A stretch of DNA of 64,000 nt from Neoaquamicrobium microcysteis (GTDB lineage Bacteria > Pseudomonadota > Alphaproteobacteria > Rhizobiales > Rhizobiaceae), in assembly GCF_008180155.1 (NCBI RefSeq), contig NZ_VSZS01000066.1:248001-312000 (forward strand). Reading direction: 5' to 3'. This document shows, piece after piece, positions 36,029 through 47,601 of this stretch (position 1 is its first letter; each line of letters opens with the position of its first letter). Both the position numbers and the translations under genes were made by a program. A model generated the notes under the pieces. That model saw only the letters and a program-made list of their open reading frames with translations, had not been told where the DNA came from and did no database searches.

Positions 36029-37027
36029 ATGACGCACCACATGACAGCCGTTTCTTTCCAGAAAGTCTCGCGCCATTTCGGTGCGGTTCGCGCGGTCGAC
36101 GAGGTCGATCTCGAAATCCGCCCCGGTGAGTTCTTCGCCATGCTGGGGCCGTCCGGTTCGGGCAAGACCACCTGCCTGAGGCTGATCGCGGGCTTCGACC
36201 AGCCGACGGCGGGCCACATCGAAATCTTCGGCGAGACGGCGGAGGGCGTGCCGCCCTACCGGCGCAACGTGAACACCGTGTTTCAGGACTACGCGCTGTT
36301 TCCGCATCTGAATGTGGCGGACAATGTCGCCTACGGGCTGATGGTGCGCGGCGTGCCGAGGGCCGAACGGATGCGCGAGGCCGCGTCTGCGCTGGAACTG
36401 GTGAAACTGCCGGGCTACGGCGCGCGCAAGCCGAGCCAGCTTTCGGGCGGACAGCGCCAGCGCGTCGCGCTGGCACGCGCGCTGGTCAACCGGCCGAAGG
36501 TGCTGCTGCTCGACGAGCCGCTGGGGGCGCTCGATCTGAAACTGCGCGAGCAGATGCAGGAAGAGCTGAAATCGCTGCAAAAGGCGCTGGGCGTCACCTT
36601 CGTCTTCGTCACCCACGACCAGGGCGAGGCGCTGTCGATGGCCGACCGGATCGCCGTCTTCAGCGAGGGCAGGGTGATGCAGGTCGGCACGCCCGAGGAA
36701 ATCTACAAGCGGCCGCGCTCGCGCTTCGTGGCCGATTTCGTCGGCTCCTCCAACGTGCTGCCCCCGGATTTCGTGGCGCGGCACGGCGGGGCCGTGGGGT
36801 GGGCCAGCCTGCGGCCCGAAGCGGTGCGGTTGAGCGAGCATGAGGGCATCGGCGCCACCATCGTATCGCGCAGCTTCCTCGGCGCCTCGACCCGCCTTTC
36901 GCTGATGGTGGGCGGCCAGCGGCTTCACGCGACGGTGCCTGCCGGCACATCGCTTCCCGACGACGGCAGCCCGGTGCGGCTCGCCTTCGACCGGGCCGAT
37001 CTTCACCTGCTGGACGATCAGCCATGA
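36029..37027 (+). CDS. potA: ABC transporter ATP-binding protein, PotA type
   Basis: ATPase of 332 residues. Walker A GPSGSGKTT near residue 40, Q-loop in NTVFQDYALFPHL, signature LSGGQRQRVALARAL near 140, Walker B LLLDEPLGALD near 160 and switch His in FVTHDQGEAL near 190 are all intact. A C-terminal TOBE-type domain from about residue 245 is typical of polyamine and iron importers. An in-frame ATG at 36041 is an alternative start. It overlaps the permease by four bases. Confidence 0.93.
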   Translation: MTHHMTAVSFQKVSRHFGAVRAVDEVDLEIRPGEFFAMLGPSGSGKTTCLRLIAGFDQPTAGHIEIFGETAEGVPPYRRNVNTVFQDYALFPHLNVADNVAYGLMVRGVPRAERMREAASALELVKLPGYGARKPSQLSGGQRQRVALARALVNRPKVLLLDEPLGALDLKLREQMQEELKSLQKALGVTFVFVTHDQGEALSMADRIAVFSEGRVMQVGTPEEIYKRPRSRFVADFVGSSNVLPPDFVARHGGAVGWASLRPEAVRLSEHEGIGATIVSRSFLGASTRLSLMVGGQRLHATVPAGTSLPDDGSPVRLAFDRADLHLLDDQP

Positions 37028-37977
37028 CGATGGCCGCGACCACCGTTACGATGCGGCCCTCTCGCGGCGGCGTGTTCGGCCACCTTTCGGACGTGCTGTG
37101 GCGCAACCCGCGCCTGACGCTTTTCCTGATGCTCACGCCTCCGCTTCTATGGCTAGGCATCATCTATCTGGGCTCGCTGTTCGCGCTGCTGCTCCAGAGC
37201 TTCTTTTCGATCGACGAGTATTCCGGCCTCATCAACCGCGAGTTCACGCTCAAGACCTACGCCGAACTGCTGCATCCCTCCAACCTCGACATTATCCTGC
37301 GCACGCTGGTGATGTCGGCGACGGTGACGGTGGGGGCGGCCGTCGTCGCATTTCCGATCGCCTACTACGCAGCGCGCTACGCGCGCGGCAAATGGAAGGC
37401 GTTGTTCTATCTCGGCATCATGCTGCCCCTATGGTCGAGCTATCTCGTCAAGGTCTATGCCTGGAAGCTGATCCTCGCGCGCGAGGGCATCCTCAACTGG
37501 CTGTTCGCCAAGGCGCATCTGACGTGGCTCCTTGATGCGTGGCTCGCGCTGCCGATCGTTGGCGGCAACTCGCTTTCCGTCAGCCATACAGGCACGTTTC
37601 TCGTCTTCCTCTATGTGTGGCTGCCTTACATGATCCTGCCGATACAGGCCGCGCTGGAGCGCGTACCGGCCAATCTGGTCGAGGCGTCGGCCGATCTTGG
37701 CGCATCGCCGCGCCAGACCTTTACGAAGGTGTTGCTGCCGCTGGCTCTGCCGGGCGTGATCGCCGGCTCGATCTTCACCTTCTCGCTCACAATGGGCGAT
37801 TACATCATCCCGCAGATCGTCGGCACGTCCCGCCGCTTCATCGGGCAAGCGGTCTACGCGCATCAGGGAACGGCCGGCAACATCCCGCTGGCGGCCGCCT
37901 TCACCGTGGTGCCCATCGTCGTCATGGGCTTCTACCTGTGGTTCGCCAAGCGCAGGGGAGCGTTCGATGCGGTCTGA
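37024..37977 (+). CDS. potB: ABC transporter permease, PotB type
   Basis: Membrane subunit of 317 residues with six to seven hydrophobic segments. The EAA motif that contacts the ATPase is present as [25 protein letters not shown] near residue 218. It overlaps potA by four and the second permease by eleven bases. The first cytoplasmic 30 residues are longer than usual. Forms the pore with the PotC-type protein. Confidence 0.9.
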   Translation: MTMAATTVTMRPSRGGVFGHLSDVLWRNPRLTLFLMLTPPLLWLGIIYLGSLFALLLQSFFSIDEYSGLINREFTLKTYAELLHPSNLDIILRTLVMSATVTVGAAVVAFPIAYYAARYARGKWKALFYLGIMLPLWSSYLVKVYAWKLILAREGILNWLFAKAHLTWLLDAWLALPIVGGNSLSVSHTGTFLVFLYVWLPYMILPIQAALERVPANLVEASADLGASPRQTFTKVLLPLALPGVIAGSIFTFSLTMGDYIIPQIVGTSRRFIGQAVYAHQGTAGNIPLAAAFTVVPIVVMGFYLWFAKRRGAFDAV

Positions 37978-38782
37978 TCGCAACCAGAGCGCCCCGGTGG
38001 GGCTGAAGATCGCAGCAGCGGCGGGGCTCCTGTTCCTGCACCTGCCGATCCTGCTGATTTTCGTCTACGCGTTCACCACGGAGGAGCGCACCTATCAGTG
38101 GCCGCCGCCCGGCTTTACACTCAAATGGTTCGCGGTGACGTGGAACCGGCCCGACGTGTGGGAAGCGCTTATCCTGTCAGTCAAGGTCGCCTCGATCTCG
38201 ACCGTGATCGCGCTGGTGCTGGGAACGCTTTGCGCGGCGGCGGTCTCGGGCTCGCGCTTCTTCGGCCGCGAGGCGATATCGCTGCTGGTGATACTGCCCA
38301 TCGCGCTGCCCGGCATCATCACCGGCATCGCGCTGCGCTCCGCCTTCAGCCTTGCCGAAATCCCGTTCTCGTTCTGGACGATCATATTGGGGCACGCGAC
38401 GTTCTGCGTGGTGATCGTCTACAACAACGCCATCGCTCGCTTCAGGCGCACGTCCGGTTCGTTGATGGAGGCGTCGATGGACCTTGGCGCCGACGGGTTC
38501 CAGACCTTCCGCTATGTGATACTGCCCAATATCGGCACGGCTCTTCTGGCCGGGGGGATGCTCGCCTTCGCGCTGTCGTTCGACGAGGTCATCGTCACGA
38601 CGTTTACCGCGGGCCAGCAGCAGACGCTGCCGATCTGGATGCTGGAGGAACTCGTTCGCCCGCGCCAACGGCCGGTCACCAACGTCGTCGCGATGGTGGT
38701 GGTGATCGTGACCTTCCTGCCCATCCTCGTGGCCTACTACCTCACCCGTGACGGCGATCAGGTCGCCGGTGGCGGCAAATGA
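37967..38782 (+). CDS. potC: ABC transporter permease, PotC type
   Basis: Second membrane subunit, 271 residues with six hydrophobic segments. The EAA loop reads [23 protein letters not shown] near residue 165, and the downstream [16 protein letters not shown] stretch is typical of PotC. It ends 17 bp before the aldehyde dehydrogenase start, with the AGGAGG of the next gene close to its stop. Confidence 0.9.
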   Translation: MRSDRNQSAPVGLKIAAAAGLLFLHLPILLIFVYAFTTEERTYQWPPPGFTLKWFAVTWNRPDVWEALILSVKVASISTVIALVLGTLCAAAVSGSRFFGREAISLLVILPIALPGIITGIALRSAFSLAEIPFSFWTIILGHATFCVVIVYNNAIARFRRTSGSLMEASMDLGADGFQTFRYVILPNIGTALLAGGMLAFALSFDEVIVTTFTAGQQQTLPIWMLEELVRPRQRPVTNVVAMVVVIVTFLPILVAYYLTRDGDQVAGGGK

Positions 38783-38799
38783 ATCTTCAGGAGGAAACC

Positions 38800-40227
38800 A
38801 TGCATACCGACATGCTGATCGGCTCGAAATTCGACAGGGGAACGGAAGCCGAAGAGGCGATCCTCAATCCGAGGACGGGTAAAAAAATCCTCGACCTGCC
38901 CGAGGCCTCCCATGGCCAGATCGAGGCGGCCGTGAATGCGGCGAGCACCGCCTTCGGTTCGTGGTCGAGAACGACGCCCGGCGAGCGTTCCGGCTACCTG
39001 CTGAAGATCGCCGAGCGCATCGAGGCCGAAGCGGAAGAATTCGCCCGGCTGGAGGCTCTGAACTGCGGCAAGCCGATCAACGCCGTGTTGAACGACGAAA
39101 TCCCCGCCATCGTCGATTGCTACCGATTCTTCGCCGGTGCGGTGCGCACCATGCCGGGCGCCATCGCCGGCGAATATCTGGCGGGCCACACGTCGATGAT
39201 CCGCCGCGACCCCATCGGCGTGGTGGCCTCGATCGCGCCCTGGAACTATCCGCTGATGATGATGGCGTGGAAGCTCGCGCCGGCCATCGCCGGCGGCAAT
39301 ACGGTCGTGTTCAAGCCCTCCGAACAGACGCCGTTGACCGCGCTGAAGCTGGCGCGCATTCTTGCCGACGTGCTGCCTGAAGGTGTGGTGAACGTCGTGC
39401 TCGGTCGTGGCGAGACGGTGGGCAATGCGCTCATCAACCATCCCGCCGTCAACATGATCTCGATCACAGGCGACGTGGCGACCGGCAAGAAGGTGTTGCA
39501 GGCGGCCGCCAAGTCGGTGAAGCGCACGCATCTCGAACTTGGCGGCAAGGCTCCCGTTGTGGTTTTCGACGACGCCGACCTGGACGCCGTGGTCAACGGG
39601 CTTCGCGCTTTCGGCTACTACAACGCAGGACAGGATTGCACTGCTGCGTGCCGCATCTATGCCGGGCCCAAAATCTACGAGAAGCTGGTGGCCGACCTGA
39701 CCTCGGCCGTCTCGACCATCAAATATGCGCAGGCCGACGACACCGAGAACGAGATCGGCCCGCTGATCTCGCGCCGTCAGCAGGAACGTGTCGCAAGTTT
39801 CGTGGAACGCGCGGCCGAGCAGAAGCACATCGAGATTACCACCGGCGGCAAGCCGGGGGAGGGCGGCGGTTTCTACTATCAGCCAACGGTCGTGGCCGGG
39901 GCCTTGCAGGAAGACGAGATCGTACGGCGCGAAGTGTTCGGCCCGGTCGTCTCCGTCACGCGATTCTCCGATGTCGACGAAGCCGTCAGCTGGGCCAACG
40001 ACAGCGACTACGGCCTCGCCTCTTCAGTGTGGACCAAAGACGTCGGCCGGGCGATGGCGACGGCAGCGCGGCTTCAATATGGCTGCACGTGGATCAATAC
40101 CCATTTCATGCTGGTCAACGAGATGCCGCATGGCGGGCTCAAGCAGTCGGGCTATGGCAAGGACATGTCGCTCTACGCGCTGGAGGATTACACGGCCGTA
40201 CGCCATGTGATGATCGCGCACGGATAG
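38800..40227 (+). CDS. Aminoaldehyde dehydrogenase (PatD/betaine aldehyde dehydrogenase-like)
   Basis: NAD-dependent aldehyde dehydrogenase of 475 residues, close in length to 4-aminobutyraldehyde dehydrogenase PatD. The ATG at 38800 has AGGAGG at 38788-38793. The catalytic Cys is in [11 protein letters not shown] near residue 285, the general base Glu in [13 protein letters not shown] near 250 and the family asparagine in APWNYPL near 150. In the ABC transporter operon it would oxidise an aminoaldehyde formed from imported polyamine to the corresponding amino acid. Betaine aldehyde is an alternative substrate given the GMC gene next door. Confidence 0.85.
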   Translation: MHTDMLIGSKFDRGTEAEEAILNPRTGKKILDLPEASHGQIEAAVNAASTAFGSWSRTTPGERSGYLLKIAERIEAEAEEFARLEALNCGKPINAVLNDEIPAIVDCYRFFAGAVRTMPGAIAGEYLAGHTSMIRRDPIGVVASIAPWNYPLMMMAWKLAPAIAGGNTVVFKPSEQTPLTALKLARILADVLPEGVVNVVLGRGETVGNALINHPAVNMISITGDVATGKKVLQAAAKSVKRTHLELGGKAPVVVFDDADLDAVVNGLRAFGYYNAGQDCTAACRIYAGPKIYEKLVADLTSAVSTIKYAQADDTENEIGPLISRRQQERVASFVERAAEQKHIEITTGGKPGEGGGFYYQPTVVAGALQEDEIVRREVFGPVVSVTRFSDVDEAVSWANDSDYGLASSVWTKDVGRAMATAARLQYGCTWINTHFMLVNEMPHGGLKQSGYGKDMSLYALEDYTAVRHVMIAHG

Positions 40228-40298
40228 GCAATGGGCCGCTTTGCTTTCGGTGAGGCATCGGGCAAAGTCCCCCGGCTTGCCGGGAGGAATCGAGAACT

Positions 40299-41909
40299 TT
40301 GCCGATGCCGGAGGAAATCGAGGAATTCGACCACATCGTGATCGGTGCGGGGTCGGCCGGCTGCGTGCTGGCCAACCGTCTCTCCGCCGATCCTCGGGTG
40401 CGGGTTCTGTTGATCGAAGCGGGCGGATCGGACCGCTATCACTGGATCCACATTCCCGTCGGCTACCTCTATTGCATCGGAAATCCGCGCACCGACTGGA
40501 TGTACCGCACGATCGAGGAAAAGGGTCTGGGCGGCCGCTCCATCGCCTATCCCCGCGGCAAGGTGATGGGCGGGTGCTCATCCATCAACGGCATGATCTA
40601 CATGCGAGGCCAGGCGGCAGACTATGACGGCTGGGCGCAGATGGGTGCGACCGGCTGGAGCTGGGACGAGGTGCTGCCCGTCTTCATGCGCTCCGAACGC
40701 TACCACACCGAGGCCGACGCCCACGGGCGCGACGGCGAGATGCTGGTGGAGCGCCAGCGCCTGCACTGGCCCATCCTCGACGCGGTGCGCGAGGCGGCCG
40801 AAGAGATAGGCATTCCCAAGACGGACGACTTCAACCGGGGCGACAATGAGGGTTCAGGCTATTTCGAGGTGACGCAGAAGGGCGGCCTGCGCTGGAGCGC
40901 CGCGCGCGCGTTCCTGCCCGCTGCGGTAAGACGACGGCCCAACCTGCGCATCCTGACCCACGCGCAGGTGACGCGACTGGCTATCGACGGTGCGCGGGTC
41001 GGCCAGGTCGAGATCGAGCAGCAAGGGCGGCGGATACTCGCCAGCGCGCTAGGCGAGGTCGTGCTGGCAGCCGGCGCGATCGGCACACCGCAGATCATGA
41101 TGCTGTCTGGCCTCGGGCCGGGGCAGCATCTGCGCGACATGGGCATCAAGGTCGAACGCGACCTGCCGGGCGTCGGCGGCAATTTGCAGGACCATCTCCA
41201 GATACGCACGTCGTTTCGCATCACCGGCGCGCGCACGCTCAACGACATGCAGGCCAGCATGTTGGGCAAGCTGCGGATCGGGGCGGAGTATGCCCTGCGC
41301 CGCTCGGGGCCGATGGCCATGGCGCCCAGCCAACTCGGCATCTTCACGCGGTCTCATTCGCGCTACGAGACGCCCAATATCGAGTTCCACGTCCAGCCGC
41401 TTTCGCTGGACGCTTTCGGGCAGCCGCTGCATGCCTATCCGGCCGTTACCGTGTCGGTGTGCAATCTGCGGCCCAACAGCCGAGGGACGATAAGGCTCGC
41501 CTCGCGCAACCATCGCGATGCGCCGCTGATCGCGCCAAACTACCTTTCGGACACGGAGGACCGCGACGTGGCTGTGGCATCCATAAGGCTGGCGCGCAGG
41601 CTGATGGCGAGCCGGCGCATGGCGGGCTACGGGCCGAGCGAGGTTGCGCCCGGCACGCATATCGACAGCGATCAGGAGTTGGAGAACGCGGCAGGGCGCA
41701 TCGCCACGACGATCTTCCATCCCGTGGGGACCGCGCGGATGGGGCGTGCCGACGACCGCGCCGCCGTCGTCGATGCGCGGCTGAAGGTGCGCGGCTTCGA
41801 CAACCTCACGATTGCAGACGCGTCGGTGATGCCGAAGATCGTTTCGGGAAATACCCACGCGCCGGTGGTGATGATCGCGGAGCGCGCCGTGGGGTTCATA
41901 CGCTCCTGA
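40299..41909 (+). CDS. GMC-family flavin oxidoreductase (choline dehydrogenase-like)
   Basis: FAD-dependent alcohol oxidase or dehydrogenase of 536 residues. The ADP-binding motif [16 protein letters not shown] is near residue 15, the GMC signature [20 protein letters not shown] near 85, and the catalytic His region in HPVGTARMG near 470 with a second His/Asn site [15 protein letters not shown] at the end. The start is not certain: a TTG at 40299 fits the GGGAGG at 40282-40287 better than the ATG at 40305, which is 17 bases away. It closes the transporter operon; its substrate is probably an amino alcohol or similar. Confidence 0.85.
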   Translation: MPMPEEIEEFDHIVIGAGSAGCVLANRLSADPRVRVLLIEAGGSDRYHWIHIPVGYLYCIGNPRTDWMYRTIEEKGLGGRSIAYPRGKVMGGCSSINGMIYMRGQAADYDGWAQMGATGWSWDEVLPVFMRSERYHTEADAHGRDGEMLVERQRLHWPILDAVREAAEEIGIPKTDDFNRGDNEGSGYFEVTQKGGLRWSAARAFLPAAVRRRPNLRILTHAQVTRLAIDGARVGQVEIEQQGRRILASALGEVVLAAGAIGTPQIMMLSGLGPGQHLRDMGIKVERDLPGVGGNLQDHLQIRTSFRITGARTLNDMQASMLGKLRIGAEYALRRSGPMAMAPSQLGIFTRSHSRYETPNIEFHVQPLSLDAFGQPLHAYPAVTVSVCNLRPNSRGTIRLASRNHRDAPLIAPNYLSDTEDRDVAVASIRLARRLMASRRMAGYGPSEVAPGTHIDSDQELENAAGRIATTIFHPVGTARMGRADDRAAVVDARLKVRGFDNLTIADASVMPKIVSGNTHAPVVMIAERAVGFIRS

Positions 41910-41912
41910 TCG

Positions 41913-42899
41913 TCAGACGTTCGCCCAGCCGTCCTGTTCGCCGGCGCGGAAGACGGCGTCGATTGCGCGCTGGTTCAGCACCGAATCCTCGAGCGTGAAG
42001 ACGCGGTCGTCGCCCCCGCGCGCAGCCCGCACGAAGGCCTCGGCTTCGAGCCTGTATTGCTGGGTGCCGGGAAAGCGGAACGACGTCACCTCGCTGTGGG
42101 CTGCATTGTGCAGGTCGATGCGGTGATCGTCGTAGAGGCCTGCATTGAACGGTGCGCGCACCTCGATGAAGCCCTTGTCGCCGTGAAAGACCATCGACTG
42201 GCGGTTGGCCAGTTGGGTGGAGACGTAGAAAGTGAGGTCGAACGCACCGAAATCGGCATGGATGGTGGAGTATGTGTCCGTGCCGAAAGTCGGGTCACGC
42301 TGCACGTTCGCCTGGATGCGCTGCGGCTCCATACCGCTAACGAAGCGCGTGGCCACGGTGGGATAGACGCCGATGTCGGGCAGGGCACCGCCGCCGAGCT
42401 CGGGGATGTTGCGCATGTTGGCCGGATCGACATTGTAATAGGAAAACGCGCCCTGCACGTGGCGCAGCGTGCCGATCGCGCCCGCCTGGACAAGCTCGCG
42501 CACCTTGATCCACTGCGGATGATAGACGACCATGAACGCTTCGCAGACCAGCACGCCATTGCGGTCGCGCGCTGCAATCACGGGGTGGATATCCTCGGCC
42601 TTCAGCGCCAGCGGCTTTTCCACCAAAACGTGCTTGCCGGCGTCGGCGGCAGCGATCGCCCATTCCACGTGCTGCGAGGTGGGCAGCGGGATGTAGACGC
42701 CGTCGATGGCGTCGCTCGCGAGCATCGCTTCGTACGATCCGAAAGCCAGCGGTGCGCCGCAGCGCTCGGCCAGATCGCGCGCCCTGGCCTCGTCGCGGCT
42801 TGCGATCGCGTGAACCAGGCCGTTGTCGGACTGCTGGATCGCGGGGATCATCTGCTCGCGTGCGATCTTGGCGGTAGAGAGGATTCCCCAACGAAACAT
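41913..42899 (-). CDS. Gfo/Idh/MocA-family oxidoreductase
   Basis: NAD(P)-dependent sugar or cyclitol oxidoreductase of 328 residues. The Rossmann start is [20 protein letters not shown], the EKPLALK motif with the catalytic Lys is near residue 95, and the C-terminal alpha/beta domain with [14 protein letters not shown] follows. Ends three bases from the GMC gene stop on the other strand. It lies 280 bp downstream of a polyol dehydrogenase in the same direction. Substrate unknown. Confidence 0.86.
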   Translation of the reverse strand: MFRWGILSTAKIAREQMIPAIQQSDNGLVHAIASRDEARARDLAERCGAPLAFGSYEAMLASDAIDGVYIPLPTSQHVEWAIAAADAGKHVLVEKPLALKAEDIHPVIAARDRNGVLVCEAFMVVYHPQWIKVRELVQAGAIGTLRHVQGAFSYYNVDPANMRNIPELGGGALPDIGVYPTVATRFVSGMEPQRIQANVQRDPTFGTDTYSTIHADFGAFDLTFYVSTQLANRQSMVFHGDKGFIEVRAPFNAGLYDDHRIDLHNAAHSEVTSFRFPGTQQYRLEAEAFVRAARGGDDRVFTLEDSVLNQRAIDAVFRAGEQDGWANV

Positions 42900-43179
42900 G
42901 CTCTGCTTCTCCTACAAAATTCCCGTGGTAACCGGGTCAGTGGCCTATCGAAGCGACCATAGCTTGCGCGGCAGGGAAAAGTGAAGCTGGGACGCCAATG
43001 CTGCGATCTGAGCGGGCCACGTGTCGAGCGTAGGCATGACGAAACCACGACATGTCACCGCGCTTGCCAAGGCCGTGTGGTTGTCGTGTGGTTGCTAAAA
43101 TCGGCTTGGACCGGTCTTTGCTCATCGAATGGCGTGAAATTTTCAGATAGGTCTAAGTCAGTGCCGCTCGAAGTCCAAG

Positions 43180-44247
43180 CTATGCCAGCGCAATCTGAAT
43201 CTTGACCTCGCCTTTTGGCGCTTGGCTGGCCAGTTCGAAGGCCTCTACGCTCTGCGCGAACGGGAAGGTGCGGGTTATCAATGGCTTGACGTCGATCGTG
43301 CCCGAACTCATCAGCCGCAGGCACGCCGGGAAGACGTGGGCGTAGCGGAAGACGTGTTCGATGCGCGCTTCGCGCATCTGGGCGAGAGCCACGTCGTAGC
43401 GGATCGGCGCGCCGGGGATGCCGACCATGACGATAGTGCCGCCCGGGCATACCAGCGAGAAGACTCCCTCGGCCGCACGGTCGTTGCCTGAGCATTCGTA
43501 GACCACATCCGCGCCCCATCCGCCGGTCTCTGCCGCGATTGCCGTCGGTAAATCGATGGAGCGGACATTGACCGTTGCAATGGGGCCGAGACGCACTGCG
43601 AGGGCGAGCTTGGCGTCATCGACATCCGCGACGATCACCTTGCCTGCGCCGACCGCAATCGCGGCAAGGGCGGTGACCAGACCGATCGGCCCGGCGCCGA
43701 TGATGACGGCGACGTGGCCGGCGGCGGCTCTGGCCTTGTTGACCGCATGGACGCCGACCGCCAGCGGTTCGACCATCGAGGCCTCGGCAAAGCTGACATT
43801 GTCGGGCACTTTGAAGGTGAAGGCTGCGGGATGCACCACGGTGCGGCGCAGCACGCCGTGCACCGGGGGCGTCGCCCAGAAGCGCACTGCCGGATCGAGA
43901 TTGTACAGTCCGAGACGGGTGGCGTGCGAATCGGCACGCGGTATGCCGGGTTCCATGCAGACGCGGTCGCCGACGGCGAGGTCATCGACTTCACTGCCCG
44001 TTTCAATGACGACGCCGGACGCCTCGTGACCAAGGATCATCGGTTGCCTCACCACGAACTGGCCGATGGCGCCATGGGTGAAGTAGTGAACATCCGAGCC
44101 ACAGATGCCCACGGTATGGATCGCCACGCGAACGTCGCGCGGGCCGAGCGGCTCGGTCACGTCTAAATCGCGCAGCGAGAGCCGGCCCTTCTCCTCAAGT
44201 ACAAGCGCACGGCGGTCGAGCATGAGATCCTTGGCTGCGGCGTTCAA
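43180..44247 (-). CDS. Zinc-dependent polyol dehydrogenase (sorbitol/xylitol dehydrogenase-like)
   Basis: Medium-chain alcohol dehydrogenase of 355 residues. Catalytic zinc ligands appear as [11 protein letters not shown] near residue 48 and GHEASGVV near 75; the NAD-binding motif is [17 protein letters not shown] near 180. The structural-zinc four-Cys cluster of classical alcohol dehydrogenases is not evident, which fits the sorbitol or xylitol dehydrogenase group. The same strand holds the PQQ dehydrogenase upstream and the Gfo/Idh gene downstream. Confidence 0.87.
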   Translation of the reverse strand: MNAAAKDLMLDRRALVLEEKGRLSLRDLDVTEPLGPRDVRVAIHTVGICGSDVHYFTHGAIGQFVVRQPMILGHEASGVVIETGSEVDDLAVGDRVCMEPGIPRADSHATRLGLYNLDPAVRFWATPPVHGVLRRTVVHPAAFTFKVPDNVSFAEASMVEPLAVGVHAVNKARAAAGHVAVIIGAGPIGLVTALAAIAVGAGKVIVADVDDAKLALAVRLGPIATVNVRSIDLPTAIAAETGGWGADVVYECSGNDRAAEGVFSLVCPGGTIVMVGIPGAPIRYDVALAQMREARIEHVFRYAHVFPACLRLMSSGTIDVKPLITRTFPFAQSVEAFELASQAPKGEVKIQIALA

Positions 44248-44317
44248 GGGTGCGGCTCCCGTTTGGCGGCCGGCCCAGCATATCCATTCCGGTCGCCGCT
44301 GGGGAGTGCCACAACGT

Positions 44318-46648
44318 TCACCGCGGCAGCCTGTAGGCGATTATGGCATCGCCCGCCTTGGTGCCGAGCGAGCCGTGCCCTCCGGCAACGACCACGACGT
44401 ACTGCGCACCGTCTTCTCCAAGATAGCTCATCGGCGTGGCCTGCCCGCCTGCCGGCAGGCGCGATTCCCAGAGCGTCGTGCCGCTGGTGAGATCATAGGC
44501 GCGGACGAAATAGTCGATGGTGCCGGACAGGAAGGCGACGCCACCTGCCGTCACAAGCGGACCGCCCAGATTGGGCACGCCCATGGTGAACGGCAGCGGC
44601 ACGGGGGCGCGATCGCGCACGGTGCCGTTCTTGTGCTGCCATGCGACTTCGCCGGTGCGCAGGTCGGCTCCCGCGACGTAGCCCCATGGCGGAGCGTTGC
44701 ACGGCATGCCAAGCGGCGATGTGAACGGTCCCATCTCGACCGCGTAGGGCGCGCCGAAATTTTCATTGAGGCCGATGGTGTCGGGCTCCGAGACAAGGTG
44801 GGTCTCGTCATCCTCACGCGGCACCATGGTGACGGTGAAGGCCATGTAGGTGGGCGTGGCGAAGACGGCCTGCCGGACCGGATCGACTGCGACACCGCCC
44901 CAGTTGAACACGCCGAAATTGCCGGGATGGATGAGCGTGCCTTCGACGGAAGGCGGCGTGTAGATGCCTTCATGTCGATAGGAGTGGAACGCGACGCGGC
45001 ACCAGAGCTGGTCGAATAGGGTTGCGCCCCACATGTCGGCTGGCCGCAGCCGGGGCGGTCGGAAGCTGAGGGCCGAGCGCGGCTGCGTTTCCGCCGTCCA
45101 GTCGCCCGGCACGGCGCCCTGCGGGGCGGGCACCTCGGCGACAGGCAGGACGGGCTCGCCGGTGCGACGATCCAGAACGAAGATGTCGCCCTGTTTGGTA
45201 GGCGCGACGAGAGCCGGAACACTGCCTTCCGGCATGTCGAGATCGATCAGGCTAGGCTGGGCAGGGACATCATAGTCCCACAGATCGTGATTGACCGTGC
45301 GAAACACCCAGGCGAGTTCGCCCGTCGCGATATCGAGCGCGATGACGGAAGCCGAGAACCGCTCGACGTTTTCGTCACGGTCGCCGCCGTACTGGTCGGG
45401 CGGCTGGTTGCCGATGGGCGCGTAGACGAGGCCGAGTTCCGGATCGGCCGACAGGATCGACCAGGCATTGGGCGAGTTGGGCGTGTAGGTTTCGTCCGGC
45501 CCGATCGGCTCGGTGCGGTCGGGATTGCCGGTGTCGAAGTTCCACAGGAGGTTGCCGGTGTTGACATCATATCCACGGATGACGCCGGACGGGTCCTGCG
45601 TCGAGACATTGTCGTTCACAGCGCCGCCCACGACGATGACGTCGTTGGCAATCACCACAGGGGATGTGGAATAGTAGAAACCTTCCTGCACGTTGGGCAT
45701 GTTGCGCCACAGGCTGATCGCCCCGTTGTCAGCGAAGTCGGTGCAAATCTGGCCGCTTTCGGCATCGAGCGCGATGAGGCGTGCATCGGCGGTGGGGATG
45801 AATATGCGACGCGCGCAAGTGTCGCCTGCCTGCGCGTTCGGGTTTTCATGGAATGAGACCCCGCGGCACGTCTGGTGCTGCCTGCTCTGGCTCAGCGGTA
45901 TTTCGGGGTCGAAGACCCAGCGTTCCTCCCCGGTGGTAGCGTCGAGCGCGATGACCCAGTGATGCGGGGTGCACAGGTAGAGCGTGTCATCGATCTTCAG
46001 CGGCGTGACCTGATAGGTCGTCTCTTCAGGATCGCCCTCGCGGCGCATGTCGCCCGTGTTGTACTGCCAGGCGACTTCGAGGTTGGCGACGTTCTGCGGG
46101 GTGATCTGGTCGAGAGGTGAATAGCGCTGGCCGGCCAGCGAATTGCCGTAATGATGCCACTCGCCCTCCGGCACTCCGAAGTCAGGGGCTGCCACCTCGG
46201 CGACATCGGCGTTGAGGCTTCCGTTTCGATAATGCGGGTCGTTGAAAACGGCGTAGAGCGCCACGCCACCAGCCAGCACTAGCGTCAGCGCGAGAGGGCC
46301 GGCCGTAGCAAGCCATCGAGGCCTTATGCCGCCTCGGTCCAGCGTCAGCGCGACCCAGGGAACGAGCAGCCATGCACCGGCGGCGACGATGATCCAGCCG
46401 CGAGGGGCGAGTTGCCACCAGTCAAACCCGACTTCCCACCACGCCCATCCCATCGCAGCCACAACGAGAACGGCATAGGCCCAGAGTGCTGCAGGGTTTC
46501 GCAAGAGCAGGAGGGCTGCGACAAGCCCGTAGGCGAGCCCGATCAGCGCATAGGCCCATGTGTCGCCCTCCACGATCAGCCAGACGCCGCCGAAGACCAA
46601 CACTGTTGCGAAAAGCAGAAACACTGCAGCCGTGATGACGCGAGCCAT
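44318..46648 (-). CDS. Membrane-bound PQQ-dependent sugar/polyol dehydrogenase
   Basis: Quinoprotein of about 776 residues. The ATG at 46648 has GGAGGGG just upstream; an ATG at 46669 is an alternative. The N-terminal 120 residues hold about four to five membrane segments, then a PQQ eight-bladed propeller follows, with [21 protein letters not shown] at its start, WVFDPEIP-type tryptophan docking motifs, and the Ca/PQQ site around [12 protein letters not shown] near residue 480. It resembles glucose, quinate or glycerol dehydrogenases (Gcd-like), oxidising substrates in the periplasm and passing electrons to quinone. No pqq synthesis genes are in the window. Confidence 0.92.
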   Translation of the reverse strand: MARVITAAVFLLFATVLVFGGVWLIVEGDTWAYALIGLAYGLVAALLLLRNPAALWAYAVLVVAAMGWAWWEVGFDWWQLAPRGWIIVAAGAWLLVPWVALTLDRGGIRPRWLATAGPLALTLVLAGGVALYAVFNDPHYRNGSLNADVAEVAAPDFGVPEGEWHHYGNSLAGQRYSPLDQITPQNVANLEVAWQYNTGDMRREGDPEETTYQVTPLKIDDTLYLCTPHHWVIALDATTGEERWVFDPEIPLSQSRQHQTCRGVSFHENPNAQAGDTCARRIFIPTADARLIALDAESGQICTDFADNGAISLWRNMPNVQEGFYYSTSPVVIANDVIVVGGAVNDNVSTQDPSGVIRGYDVNTGNLLWNFDTGNPDRTEPIGPDETYTPNSPNAWSILSADPELGLVYAPIGNQPPDQYGGDRDENVERFSASVIALDIATGELAWVFRTVNHDLWDYDVPAQPSLIDLDMPEGSVPALVAPTKQGDIFVLDRRTGEPVLPVAEVPAPQGAVPGDWTAETQPRSALSFRPPRLRPADMWGATLFDQLWCRVAFHSYRHEGIYTPPSVEGTLIHPGNFGVFNWGGVAVDPVRQAVFATPTYMAFTVTMVPREDDETHLVSEPDTIGLNENFGAPYAVEMGPFTSPLGMPCNAPPWGYVAGADLRTGEVAWQHKNGTVRDRAPVPLPFTMGVPNLGGPLVTAGGVAFLSGTIDYFVRAYDLTSGTTLWESRLPAGGQATPMSYLGEDGAQYVVVVAGGHGSLGTKAGDAIIAYRLPR

Positions 46649-46773
46649 GACCCCTCCGGAATGTTGCATCGAGGGCGCAACGGGAGAGCGGCGCGAAGGT
46701 TCCTGTATGCGCGGCTCGCTTCGGAACGATCAGTTGCGCGGCACGTTGCTGCTGTTTCAACGGACGACTACAG

Positions 46774-47595
46774 ATGGCGCCCCGCAGTTTCTGGAAAGGC
46801 TATCTTCGGCTTTCGCTTGTCACCTGCCGGGTGGCGATGATGCCGGCCACTTCCACACGCAAGAAGGTGCGGTTTCACACGATCAATCGTGCGACCGGAA
46901 ACCGTATCGAAAGCCGCTACGTCGACGAGACGACCGGAAAGCCGGTGCGTGAACAGGACCAGCGAAAAGGCTACCCGATCGCCGAAGACAGGCTGATCGT
47001 GCTGGAAGACGAGGAACTGGACGCGGTGGCGCTGGAAAGCACCCGTACGATCGACATCGACATGTTCGTGCCGCGCGACGACATCGCGTGGATATGGCTC
47101 GACAAGCCTCACTACCTGACGCCCGACGACAAGATCGCGGAGGAAGCGTTTTCGGTAATCCGCGATGCGATGGCTGCGACCGGCACGGTTGGGATCGCGC
47201 GGCTCGTGCTCTACCGTCGTGAGCGGGCAGTGATGCTGGAGCCGCGTGGCAACGGTATAGTCGTCTGGACGCTGCGCTACGGCGACGAAGTGCGGGAAGC
47301 GGAGGACTATTTCGGTGGCATCGACGATGCCAGGCCGGACAGCAAGGCGCTGTCGCTCGTCGGCAAGCTCATCGATGAGCGCACGACCGACTGGAAACCT
47401 TCCATGGTGGAAGATCCGGTGCAGAAGCGGCTCAAGGCGATCATCGCCGCCAAGAAGCGCAAGCAGAAGCCCGCGCAGTCGCGCGCCAAGGCGAAGGACG
47501 AGGGGCCGAGCGACACGCCGGACAATGTGGTTTCGATCATGGATGCGCTGCGCAAGAGCGTCGAGGCTGAAAAGAAGGGCGGCAAGTCGCGATAG
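46774..47595 (+). CDS. ku: Non-homologous end joining protein Ku
   Basis: Bacterial Ku of 273 residues that binds double-strand break ends and recruits LigD. The family core begins FWKGYLRLSLVTCRVAMMPA, then HTINRATGNRIESRYVDETTG and IDMFVPRDDIAWIWLDKPHYL; the last 50 residues are Lys/Arg-rich, as expected for the DNA-bridging tail. Its stop faces that of ligD, six bases away on the opposite strand. A second Ku lies beyond ligD. Confidence 0.94.
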   Translation: MAPRSFWKGYLRLSLVTCRVAMMPATSTRKKVRFHTINRATGNRIESRYVDETTGKPVREQDQRKGYPIAEDRLIVLEDEELDAVALESTRTIDIDMFVPRDDIAWIWLDKPHYLTPDDKIAEEAFSVIRDAMAATGTVGIARLVLYRRERAVMLEPRGNGIVVWTLRYGDEVREAEDYFGGIDDARPDSKALSLVGKLIDERTTDWKPSMVEDPVQKRLKAIIAAKKRKQKPAQSRAKAKDEGPSDTPDNVVSIMDALRKSVEAEKKGGKSR

Positions 47596-47601
47596 CGAGG
47601 C

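Noticed and set aside
40305-40307. ATG as start of the GMC gene
   Set aside because: It is possible but 17 bases from the ribosome site; the TTG at 40299 fits better, so it is kept only as an alternative.
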